DNA of 5,991 nucleotides from Armatimonadetes bacterium RBG_19FT_COMBO_69_19. Lineage in GTDB: Bacteria; Sysuimicrobiota; Sysuimicrobiia; Sysuimicrobiales; Kaftiobacteriaceae. The stretch's first letter is position 1; every line of letters begins with the position of its first letter. This document shows, in pieces, positions 1 to 5,895 of this stretch. The notes beneath the pieces are model-generated. The model did no database searches, had not been told where the DNA came from, and saw only the letters and a program-made list of their open reading frames with translations. The position numbers and the translations under genes are program-made. Where the stretch lies: contig MENB01000045.1 of the NCBI GenBank assembly GCA_001768125.1, positions 460 through 6,450 of the forward strand. The letters are read 5' to 3'.

Positions 1-851
1 CCGTTGAACCATTTCTGCCACTGATAGGGGATCGTCAGAATGAGATCCCCTCCGATCAGCTCGGACCAGTGCAAAACGTGCCGGTAGGCGGCGCCCAGCA
101 GTCGAGCGCGATATCCGCGCTGCTGAAATATGCCGTAGGCCTTCTTGATGGCGGCCACACCGGCCCAGTGCAAAGCTCCCGGGTTCACGATGATCCCATC
201 GCGTTTGGCCAGGACGTGCATCCAGTCGTCCAGCCGGCCGATCATGATCGTGCAGACCGGAGACATGCTCTCGATCGACTTGCCCGCCTGCTCGCGCCGA
301 TTCAGACCGCGCTCGACCGCCTCGGCGACCGCCAGGGATTGGGGCACCGTGAAGCAGACGGTCGCGTTGATACTCACCCCCTGGAAGGTGGCTTCCTCGA
401 TGGCGCTGATGCCGGCCTTGGTCCCGGGGATCTTGACCTGAATGTTCGGCGCCAGGGTGTCGAAGTAGAGCGCCTGCTCGGTGATCGCGAGGGCATTTCG
501 ATAGAAGGCGGGGTTCGTCTGAATCGAGATGCGCCCCTTCCTTCCGCCCTCCCGGTCGTAGACCGGTTTGAGCAGTTCGGCGCCTCGGATCGCCACCTGC
601 TCAATGAGTTTCCAGGTCAGTTGATCCTCAGACCAATTCGGGTTCTGGGCGATCATCTCCGAGATGCGAGGCTGCCAGTATTTCATGTCTTGGTGCAAGA
701 CCTCGCGCACGATCGTGGGATTGGTGGTGGCGCCGACGGCACCGTGTTCGATGGCATAGCTGAGCTCGTCCACCGCAGCGGAATCGTTCCAGAAGTCGGT
801 GGGGGTGGTTGAGATCGTTTCATGCAATGGACTCTTGTATTTGGCAGTCAT
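1..851 (-). CDS. Transaldolase / fructose-6-phosphate aldolase family protein, C-terminus cut by window edge
   Basis: I translated this by hand: 283 codons from ATG at 851 stay open to the left edge, so the C-terminus is missing. It looks like a class I (Schiff-base) transaldolase-family TIM barrel. Visible landmarks are TTNP at 42-45 (strand 2), GRISIQ at 106-111, the Schiff-base lysine K140 in VKIPGT, NATVCF at 162-167 and IGRLDDW at 204-210. By comparison with E. coli TalB from memory, N44, K140, N162, T164 and R206 match Asn35, Lys132, Asn154, Thr156 and Arg181. D23 is a plausible Asp17. Q111 replaces Glu96 and M203 replaces Phe178. Gln at the Glu96 position is what fructose-6-phosphate aldolase has (Gln59), so aldolase chemistry is possible. 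Most of the barrel is present; probably only terminal helices are lost. It follows the ATPase gene by 35 bp, suggesting co-transcription and a role in catabolism of the imported sugar. The family is secure; substrate and reaction are inferred. Confidence 0.9.
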   Translation of the reverse strand, partial: MTAKYKSPLHETISTTPTDFWNDSAAVDELSYAIEHGAVGATTNPTIVREVLHQDMKYWQPRISEMIAQNPNWSEDQLTWKLIEQVAIRGAELLKPVYDREGGRKGRISIQTNPAFYRNALAITEQALYFDTLAPNIQVKIPGTKAGISAIEEATFQGVSINATVCFTVPQSLAVAEAVERGLNRREQAGKSIESMSPVCTIMIGRLDDWMHVLAKRDGIIVNPGALHWAGVAAIKKAYGIFQQRGYRARLLGAAYRHVLHWSELIGGDLILTIPYQWQKWFN

Positions 852-862
852 CCTGTTCACCT

Positions 863-869
863 ACCTCCT
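863..869 (-). promoter_or_regulatory. Ribosome binding site of the transaldolase-family gene
   Basis: The minus strand reads AGGAGGT, followed by 11 bases and then ATG at 851. This is a full-strength Shine-Dalgarno sequence inside the 35-bp gap after the ATPase stop. It supports the ATG at 851, with no need for an upstream promoter. Confidence 0.75.
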
Positions 870-886
870 CTCAGCGGCGCCCACCC

Positions 887-1654
887 CTAATTCTCGCGCT
901 CGCCGGTGATCAAGGCGGCGATATCGTCCTGCGAGAGCTCGCCCCTCTGGTACGTGCCGACGATCTTCCCATGGCGAAGGATGGTGTAGGCGTCGGACAC
1001 CTCATAGCAATGGTTGACGTTGTGGGTGATGAACACCACCGAAAGGCCGCGGTCTTTGGCGTTGCGGATGTAGGAGAGCACCTTGCGGGTCTCCGCCACC
1101 GACAGAGCCGAGGTCGGCTCGTCCAGGATCAGCAGCTTGGCTCCGAAGTGCATGGCGCGACCGATGGCGATGGACTGCCGCTCGCCTCCCGAGAGGCTGC
1201 CGACCGGTTCGCTGGGCGATCGGATATCGATTCCGACCTCGACCAGCGAGCTGTGCGTGAGCCGATTCATCTCAGCCAGCTGAAGCCAGCGAATCGGACC
1301 CAGTTCCCGCACCAACTCACGCCCAAGGAAGAAGTTGCGGGTGATGCTCATCAGATTCACCAGCGCCAGGTCCTGGTAGACCGTCTCGATCCCAAGATCG
1401 CGAGCCACTCGCGGGGAATCGATCTCCACCTGGCGGTTTTCGAAGTAGATCTCGCCTCGGGTCGGCCGGTGCACGCCGGTCAGGATCTTGATCAGGGTGG
1501 ATTTGCCCGCCCCGTTGTCGCCCAGCAGCGCCATGACCTGTTGCCGCGGCACCTGGAAGTCGACGCCTTCCAGGGCCGTGATGGTTCCAAACCGCTTGGA
1601 GATGGCCTTCATCTCGACCACGAAGCCGTCCTGGGGGTGCTCCGCCTGGTTCAA
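887..1654 (-). CDS. Single-domain sugar ABC transporter ATP-binding protein (CUT2 type)
   Basis: This 255-residue cytoplasmic ATPase would power the sugar importer. All nucleotide-binding motifs are intact: Walker A GDNGAGKST at 45-53, Q-loop Q94, signature LSGGER at 154-159, Walker B LLILDE at 174-179 with D178 and catalytic E179, and H-loop H211. Classic CUT2 ATPases (RbsA, XylG, MglA) are about 500 residues with two fused domains; this has one, like the rhizobial fructose transporter FrcA, so it probably homodimerises. The start codon is TTG. It is preferred because AGGAGGT lies only 4 bases upstream, whereas the in-frame internal GTG (V12) and ATG (M15) would cut into the first beta strand and lack such a site. 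The gene begins 15 bp after the second permease stop, consistent with tight translational linkage. The importer role is well supported; the sugar is unknown. Confidence 0.95.
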   Translation of the reverse strand: MNQAEHPQDGFVVEMKAISKRFGTITALEGVDFQVPRQQVMALLGDNGAGKSTLIKILTGVHRPTRGEIYFENRQVEIDSPRVARDLGIETVYQDLALVNLMSITRNFFLGRELVRELGPIRWLQLAEMNRLTHSSLVEVGIDIRSPSEPVGSLSGGERQSIAIGRAMHFGAKLLILDEPTSALSVAETRKVLSYIRNAKDRGLSVVFITHNVNHCYEVSDAYTILRHGKIVGTYQRGELSQDDIAALITGEREN

Positions 1655-1658
1655 GAAG

Positions 1659-1665
1659 ACCTCCT
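1659..1665 (-). promoter_or_regulatory. Ribosome binding site that fixes a TTG start for the ATPase
   Basis: The minus strand reads AGGAGGT-CTTC-TTG. The strong site sits in the 15-bp gap after the permease stop codon (1670-1672) and decides for the TTG at 1654. A strong site with a weak start codon may tune ATPase output. Confidence 0.75.
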
Positions 1666-1669
1666 CGGC

Positions 1670-2683
1670 TCAGGCACGCCGGCGCAGCCAGTCATTGAAG
1701 ACCACCGCACCGATGATGGCCACGCCCACCACCGCCTCGAAATTGTCGGCCGGGATGAACGGGATGTTGAGCAGGATCACGCCGGTCCGCAAGGTGCTGA
1801 TTAAGAGCACCCCCACCAGGGCTCCCCAGATGCTTCCCGAGCCGCCCCGCAACAACGCTCCGCCGACGACCGCTGCGGCGATGGCGCTCAGCTCGGTTCC
1901 CGCCCCGGTCGCCACTCGCACCGTCTTGAACTGGCTGAAGAGCAAGACCCCTGCGAACCCGGCCAGCGTGCCCGTGATGATGAAGTTAACCAGCTTGACC
2001 CGCGGGATATTCACGCCCTGAGCAGCGGCAGCCGCCCGGTTTCCACCGGCGGCGAAGACGTGATTGCCGTAGTCGGTTCGGATCAGCAGGTACTGCACCA
2101 GCAGGAGCAGCCCGAGCAGCCAGACCACCGAGGTACGGAAGTTGGCGCCTTCGAAGAGCTTATCGACGACCTCCAGCCTCCCGTTGAGCACCTCGTAGAT
2201 AGGCAGATCTTCGGTCAGCTGCAGCAGTGCGCCTCCGGAGATGATCCAGGCCAAGCCGCGGTAGATCGAGCGGGTTCCCAGAGTCACGATGAACGACGGA
2301 ATCCGGGTCGCGATCAGGATCAGGCCGTTAAGGGCGCCGAGCACAGCCGGGATCAACAGGGCCAGCAGCAACCCCAGCAGGGGGGTGCCCTTGGCGGCTT
2401 GCTGTCCAAACAGGTATCCGCCGATAGCCATCATCGAGCCCACCGAGAGGTCAAACTCGCCCGAGATCATCAGCAGGGTGACCCCGATGGTGACCACACC
2501 GGTCAGGGTGGCGGCATTGAGGATGCCGGAAACGGTCCGCAGCGACAGAAAATTGGATGCGACCACGGAGAACAGGACGAAGATCGCCATCCAGGTCGCC
2601 AGCGGCCCGATCACGGATGAGCTAAGCAACAGACGTCTCAGGCTGAGCCGCCAGCCCGCGACCACGCTGGTCACGACGGTCAC
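1670..2683 (-). CDS. CUT2-family sugar ABC transporter permease (second permease)
   Basis: This 337-residue inner-membrane protein belongs to the RbsC/XylH/FrcC-like family (BPD_transp_2). After a basic N-terminus (W11 to R17), hydrophobic spans are clear at about 24-42, 57-74, 102-125, 186-201, 231-249, 265-278, 285-305 and 316-331. Family motifs include GEFDLSVGS at 75-83, IPSFIVTLGT at 128-137, GNHVFAAGGN at 206-215, and the glycine-rich VVGG...GGSGSIWG segment at 272-287. The start is GTG at 2683, chosen because AAGGAG lies 7 bases upstream. It shares motifs and layout with the permease at 4838-5839 but differs clearly in sequence, so the two are paralogues and not a recent duplicate. It is separated from the binding-protein gene by 91 bp holding two hairpins, and is followed within 15 bp by the ATPase. 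It probably pairs with the other permease; a homodimer is the alternative. Confidence 0.95.
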   Translation of the reverse strand: MTVVTSVVAGWRLSLRRLLLSSSVIGPLATWMAIFVLFSVVASNFLSLRTVSGILNAATLTGVVTIGVTLLMISGEFDLSVGSMMAIGGYLFGQQAAKGTPLLGLLLALLIPAVLGALNGLILIATRIPSFIVTLGTRSIYRGLAWIISGGALLQLTEDLPIYEVLNGRLEVVDKLFEGANFRTSVVWLLGLLLLVQYLLIRTDYGNHVFAAGGNRAAAAAQGVNIPRVKLVNFIITGTLAGFAGVLLFSQFKTVRVATGAGTELSAIAAAVVGGALLRGGSGSIWGALVGVLLISTLRTGVILLNIPFIPADNFEAVVGVAIIGAVVFNDWLRRRA

Positions 2684-2690
2684 CCGTACA

Positions 2691-2696
2691 CTCCTT
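2691..2696 (-). promoter_or_regulatory. Ribosome binding site that fixes a GTG start for the second permease
   Basis: AAGGAG on the minus strand lies 7 bases upstream of GTG at 2683. It supports that GTG over the in-frame GTG a few codons further in. Confidence 0.65.
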
Positions 2697-2709
2697 GCGA
2701 TACCAGATT

Positions 2710-2750
2710 CGAACGGGCAGGGGCAGTGCAGGAGATCCCCTGCCCGTTCG
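2710..2750 (-). promoter_or_regulatory. Long intercistronic hairpin between binding protein and permease genes
   Basis: The arms at 2710-2723 and 2737-2750 are perfect 14-bp inverted complements (plus-strand left arm cgaacgggcagggg) with a 13-base loop. On the transcribed minus strand the stem is followed by AATCTGG and no T-run, so it is not a typical intrinsic terminator. In binding-protein transport operons such as malE-malF, a structure just after the binding-protein gene protects upstream mRNA and gives more binding protein than permease. That role is inferred here. Confidence 0.6.
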
Positions 2751-2755
2751 TCAGA

Positions 2756-2773
2756 CCGCCGTGCCTACGGCGG
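2756..2773 (-). promoter_or_regulatory. Compact GC-rich hairpin directly after the binding-protein stop codon
   Basis: The plus strand reads ccgccgt-gcct-acggcgg: a perfect 7-bp stem with a 4-base loop, one base beyond the TAA stop at 2775-2777. With the longer hairpin 5 bases further on, it forms a tandem pair. No T-run follows. It could stabilise the upstream mRNA or attenuate transcription into the second permease. Confidence 0.5.
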
Positions 2774-2774
2774 A

Positions 2775-4703
2775 TTAGCGGTACTCTCCGGCCAGTGCCT
2801 CGACGATCGCCACATTGCCCAGGTCCACGAAACCGGGGCCGGTGGCCGAGACTGGCAGCGCCGGCGCGATGTTCTGACGCAACAGCAGCGTCAGGTATAG
2901 GACCGCCCCATACCCTTGCAGGAAGGGCTGCTGGTCGATCCCGAACAACGTCGTCCCGTTCTTGATGTTCTCCACGATCTCGGGGCTGAGATCGAAGGTT
3001 CCATGAACGACCTGGTCGGGGCCGAGCCCGGCCGCCTCCAGAAAGGCGTAAAACGGGTTGGCTCCATTCGGCCCCAGCGTCAGGAAGGCGTCCGTACCCG
3101 GATTGGCAGTGTAGTAGTCGTCGATGATGGTCTGGGATTCGGCCGGATCGTCGCTGATCGACAGCACCTCAGCGGACAGCCCGCTTTCGGTAAAGGCATC
3201 CGTGAAGCCCTGGCAGCGCTTGTCCAGTCCGGCGTGACCAACCTGCTGGTTGATGCACACGCCCTGGCTCCCGCCGGCCTCGACCATCCGCAGCCCGCCC
3301 AGGTAGCCTCCTTGGTATTCGTCCTGCCCCAGGTAGGTGAGGTAATCGATCCCATCCGCCAGCGGTCCGGAGCCGGCGTTGTAGGCCAGCACCGGGATTC
3401 CGGCGGCAAGCGCCCGCTCGATCGGCTCCTTGAAGAGCACCGGGTCGGTCACCGTCAGGGCGATTCCGTCCGGTTGGGCGGCAATCGCCTGGTCGATCAG
3501 GGCAGCCGTCTGCTCAAGATCGAACTCGTCCGGGCCCAGCACCGTGACGCTGGCGCCCAGTTGTTCTGCGGCGGTCTCGATGCCCTTCTGCACCACGCAC
3601 CAGAAGGCATCCCAGGCGCACAGCGCGTGCTGGACCATGATCAGCTCCACGGCTCGATCCGGAGCGGGTTCGGCGCCGACATTGCCGGCATCCACAAAGC
3701 CCGGCCCGGTGGCCGTCACCGGGAGGGCCGGCGCGATGCCATAGCGATTGACCATGGTGAGCATCAGCACCGCAGCATAACCCTGCAGGTACGGCTGCTG
3801 GTCGATCCCGAATAGCGTCACCCCGCTCTCGATGTTGGCCGTGATCTCAGGGCTGAGGTCGAAAGTGCCGTGGACCACATCGCCGGCTCCCATCCCGGCC
3901 GACTCCATCCAGGCGTAGAACGGGTTGGCACCGTTCGGACCCAGGGTCAGAAAGGCATCCGCGCCTGGGTTGGCGGTGGTGTAGTCACCGATGATCGTCT
4001 CGGATTCGGCCGGATCGTCGCTGATGGCCAGCACTTCGGCCTGCAGGCCGCTCTCGGTGAAGGCGTCCACCAGCCCGTTGCAGCGCTTGTCCAGGCCGGC
4101 GTGACCCACCTGCTGATTGATGCACACGCCCTGCGTGCCACCGGCCGCCACCATGCGCAGCCCGCCCAGGTAGCCGCCCTGGTATTCGTCCTGGCCGATA
4201 TAGGTCAGGTAGTCGATCCCATCTGCGATCGGGCCGTTCCCGGCGTTGTAGCCGACCACCGGAATGCCGGCCGCCAGGGCCCGTTCGATCGGCTCCTTGA
4301 AGAGCACCGGGTCAGTGACGGTCAGGCCGATGCCATCCGGCTGGGCCGCCACAGCCTGGTCGATCAGGGAGGCGGTCTGCTCCAGGTCGAACTCGTCCGG
4401 TCCGAGCACGGTCACGTTGACTCCCAGGTCATCGGCGGCGTCGGTGATGCCGCGCTCGACCGTGCACCAGAAGGAGTCCCAGGCGCACAGAGCGTGCTGC
4501 ACCAGGATCAGATCCAGCGAGCGCGTCGGGTCCACTGCCGCGGTCGGTTCTTCTATCGGGGCCGCCGGCTCGGTTGCTGCTCCCTCGGGCGGCGTTTCTT
4601 CGGCCGGCGCCACTCCGGGTGGCTCCGCCGTGGCGGGCGCACAGGCCGCCACCAGCATGGCCACCAACGCCAACGCCGCCAACCACTTACTCAGAATCCC
4701 CAT
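2775..4703 (-). CDS. Tandem-duplicated sugar ABC transporter substrate-binding lipoprotein
   Basis: This 642-residue exported protein is twice the usual length of about 310-340. Residues 1-20 are a hydrophobic signal peptide ending in lipobox VAAC, with C21 the likely lipidated cysteine. Residues 22-62 are an Ala/Pro/Glu/Thr-rich tether. Two type I periplasmic-binding modules (Peripla_BP_4-like) follow at 63-343 and 352-632, joined by an 8-residue linker, with a 10-residue tail. They align without gaps at 226 of 281 identical residues by my count, about 80%. Each module has four cysteines (C73, C80, C194, C208 and C362, C369, C483, C497), probably two disulfides. By rough alignment with RbsB, likely ligand residues W75/F78/W79, N153, R207, D282 and Q302/Q303 recur in module two except where conservatively changed nearby, so both should bind the same ligand. 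ATG at 4703 has AAAGGAG 8 bases upstream. The sequence shows a sugar-type binding protein; the ligand is unknown. Confidence 0.95.
   Translation of the reverse strand: MGILSKWLAALALVAMLVAACAPATAEPPGVAPAEETPPEGAATEPAAPIEEPTAAVDPTRSLDLILVQHALCAWDSFWCTVERGITDAADDLGVNVTVLGPDEFDLEQTASLIDQAVAAQPDGIGLTVTDPVLFKEPIERALAAGIPVVGYNAGNGPIADGIDYLTYIGQDEYQGGYLGGLRMVAAGGTQGVCINQQVGHAGLDKRCNGLVDAFTESGLQAEVLAISDDPAESETIIGDYTTANPGADAFLTLGPNGANPFYAWMESAGMGAGDVVHGTFDLSPEITANIESGVTLFGIDQQPYLQGYAAVLMLTMVNRYGIAPALPVTATGPGFVDAGNVGAEPAPDRAVELIMVQHALCAWDAFWCVVQKGIETAAEQLGASVTVLGPDEFDLEQTAALIDQAIAAQPDGIALTVTDPVLFKEPIERALAAGIPVLAYNAGSGPLADGIDYLTYLGQDEYQGGYLGGLRMVEAGGSQGVCINQQVGHAGLDKRCQGFTDAFTESGLSAEVLSISDDPAESQTIIDDYYTANPGTDAFLTLGPNGANPFYAFLEAAGLGPDQVVHGTFDLSPEIVENIKNGTTLFGIDQQPFLQGYGAVLYLTLLLRQNIAPALPVSATGPGFVDLGNVAIVEALAGEYR
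2808..3650 (-). repeat. Second copy of the in-frame binding-module repeat
   Basis: This 843-bp unit encodes residues 352-632 of the lipoprotein and is offset exactly 867 bp from the first copy. The longest identical DNA run I found is 29 bp (3418-3446 against 4285-4313), inside a 23-residue identical protein stretch starting LTVTDPVLFKEP. In sampled stretches, most base differences are silent. That suggests an old duplication kept by selection, not a recent or assembly-generated repeat. Confidence 0.9.
3675..4517 (-). repeat. First copy of the in-frame binding-module repeat
   Basis: This unit encodes residues 63-343. It pairs with the copy at 2808-3650 without any insertion or deletion across 281 codons. 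Differences cluster in helices (for example residues 81-97 and 266-275) and in the C-terminal helical stretch at 313-321, while strand-loop segments that should face the ligand are unchanged. Confidence 0.9.
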
Positions 4704-4711
4704 CGCTCTCT

Positions 4712-4718
4712 CTCCTTT
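4712..4718 (-). promoter_or_regulatory. Ribosome binding site of the binding-protein gene
   Basis: The minus strand reads AAAGGAG followed by AGAGAGCG and ATG at 4703, a spacing of 8. Good strength and spacing fit the high expression expected for a binding protein. Confidence 0.75.
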
Positions 4719-4775
4719 GCCAATTGCTCACGGTGTTCCTGCGGAGCCAGACGAATTGCCGAGCAATGCCTGCGC

Positions 4776-4788
4776 GATCACCTCCTTT
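4776..4788 (-). promoter_or_regulatory. Unused near-perfect Shine-Dalgarno sequence upstream of the binding-protein gene
   Basis: The minus strand reads AAAGGAGGTGATC, complementary to essentially the whole 3' end of 16S rRNA, yet it lies 73 bases upstream of the binding-protein start. The only nearby frame starts at GTG 4781 (inside the site) or TTG 4766, and ends at TGA 4728-4730, giving a 12-residue peptide from the TTG. A small hairpin (GACGG-CGC-CCGTC on the minus strand, 4790-4802) precedes it, and another (4755-4767, 5-bp stem, 3-base loop) follows. It could drive a leader peptide, act as a ribosome standby site, or be a remnant. The match itself is certain; the function is not. Confidence 0.4.
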
Positions 4789-4837
4789 GGACGGGCGCCG
4801 TCGGTCTCACCCCTGAAGGCAGGGCTGGGCGGCCGTG

Positions 4838-5839
4838 CTAGCCTTCTCCAGTCAAGTAGGTGTTGCTGATCACCGCGATGATCAGAATCAGGCCCGCCAC
4901 CGCCTGGAAGACTTGAACCGGAATCTGCATCAGCACCAGCCCTTGCTCCAGCATCTGCAGCAGCAGCATGCCCAGACAGGCGCCCAGAATTGAGCCAGAG
5001 CCGCCCGTCAGGCGCAGCCCTCCGATCACACAGGCGGCCACCGCGATCAGCTCCAGCCCCTCCCCGCGCAGCGGATCGACGCTGGATCGGTGGGCGAATT
5101 GTAAGACACTTGCGACCCCCGCCAGCAAGCCGGCCAACACGAAATTGGCGACCACTACCCGGCGCACGGGCACCCCCAGCGAGAGCGCCGCGCCGCGATT
5201 GCCACCGGTGGCAAACACCCAGTTGCCGAAGCGTGTGCGGCGCAGGACCTGCGCCAGCAGAACCGCGATCAGCCCAAACCACAGGATCGATATGCGGAAT
5301 GTGGCGGCGGGGGAGAACGATTTGTTGAGCGAGTCCAGCGGCGCGTTGAGGATTCGGAATAGCAGCAGCGGCTCGCCGCTGTAGAAGGCGAAATCGCTGC
5401 CTCCGATCGCCCGGGCGATTCCGCGGTAGGCCAGCATCGTCCCCAGAGTCGCGATGAAGGAAGGGATGCCGGTGGTCGTGACGATCAGCCCGTTCAGCAA
5501 CCCCAGGAGTGCGCTCACTACCAGGGCCGCCAGCAAACACAGCAGCGGCGGGACCTCGGCGATCAGGCCAAGGGCGAAGACGTAACTGGCCACCGCGAAG
5601 GTCGATCCGACCGAGAGATCAAACTCCCCGGAGATCATCAGGACCGCCACGCCGACCACCACGATCCCGCTGATGCTGGCGAAGGTCAGGATATTGGCGA
5701 TCGAGAGCGGCGTGAGGAAGTTCTCGGCGGCCAGGGCGAAGAACAGGAAGACCGCACCGAAACTGGCCAGCGCGACCGCGTCCGGAATGGCGGCCAAGCG
5801 AAAACGAACTCGACTAAGCAGCGTCGCTTGAGCAGGCAT
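4838..5839 (-). CDS. CUT2-family sugar ABC transporter permease (first permease)
   Basis: This 333-residue inner-membrane permease is of the BPD_transp_2 family. Hydrophobic spans appear at about 20-38, 53-69, 99-121, 184-199, 228-247, 262-275, 283-304 and 309-326. Motifs are GEFDLSVGS at 71-79, IPSFIATLGT at 125-134, GNWVFATGGN at 205-214 and VIGG...GGSGSILG at 271-286, matching the second permease position for position. The ATG at 5839 is well fixed: an in-frame TGA lies four codons upstream (5849-5851), and GAGG sits 7 bases before the start. It begins 56 bp after the stop of the upstream partial gene and ends 134 bp before the binding-protein gene. That 134-bp gap holds small hairpins and the unused Shine-Dalgarno site. 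It most likely forms a heterodimeric channel with the product of 1670-2683. Confidence 0.95.
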   Translation of the reverse strand: MPAQATLLSRVRFRLAAIPDAVALASFGAVFLFFALAAENFLTPLSIANILTFASISGIVVVGVAVLMISGEFDLSVGSTFAVASYVFALGLIAEVPPLLCLLAALVVSALLGLLNGLIVTTTGIPSFIATLGTMLAYRGIARAIGGSDFAFYSGEPLLLFRILNAPLDSLNKSFSPAATFRISILWFGLIAVLLAQVLRRTRFGNWVFATGGNRGAALSLGVPVRRVVVANFVLAGLLAGVASVLQFAHRSSVDPLRGEGLELIAVAACVIGGLRLTGGSGSILGACLGMLLLQMLEQGLVLMQIPVQVFQAVAGLILIIAVISNTYLTGEG

Positions 5840-5895
5840 GCTGCGTCCTCATCGGGGTCTCGGCGGGTGTTCCCGGCCCGCGCGGCCCACGAAAG

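Noticed and set aside
69..812. 247-codon plus-strand frame at the left end
   Set aside because: It is antisense to the transaldolase-family gene, which has conserved active-site motifs throughout; the plus-strand product resembles no family.
809..1804. Long open frame on the plus strand across the ATPase gene
   Set aside because: It is antisense to a gene with all ABC ATPase motifs, its product is rich in His, Asp, Gln and Arg with no recognisable domain, and it crosses three gene boundaries. High GC content produces such frames by chance.
2710..2750. Rho-independent terminator ending the operon after the binding-protein gene
   Set aside because: The stem is strong, but no T-run follows on the transcribed strand, and the next gene starts 26 bases later with its own ribosome binding site in the same transporter operon.
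2775..4703. Binding-protein repeat as an assembly or chimera artefact
   Set aside because: The copies differ at about a fifth of residues and at many silent sites with no frame break, which an assembly duplication would not produce.
4776..4788. Plus-strand GATCACCTCCTTT as the 3' end of a 16S rRNA gene
   Set aside because: The bases before it show no other 16S sequence. The match is simply the complement of a strong Shine-Dalgarno sequence on the coding strand.
2916..4841. Two long plus-strand frames (2916-3815 and 3870-4841) with similar products
   Set aside because: They are antisense to the two binding modules, and their similarity only mirrors the 867-bp repeat. They lack plausible domains.
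4728..5540. 270-codon minus-strand frame overlapping the first permease
   Set aside because: It lies in another frame of a well-supported permease, and its product is Arg/Gly/Ala-rich low-complexity sequence. Only its final codons, near the orphan Shine-Dalgarno site, are of interest.
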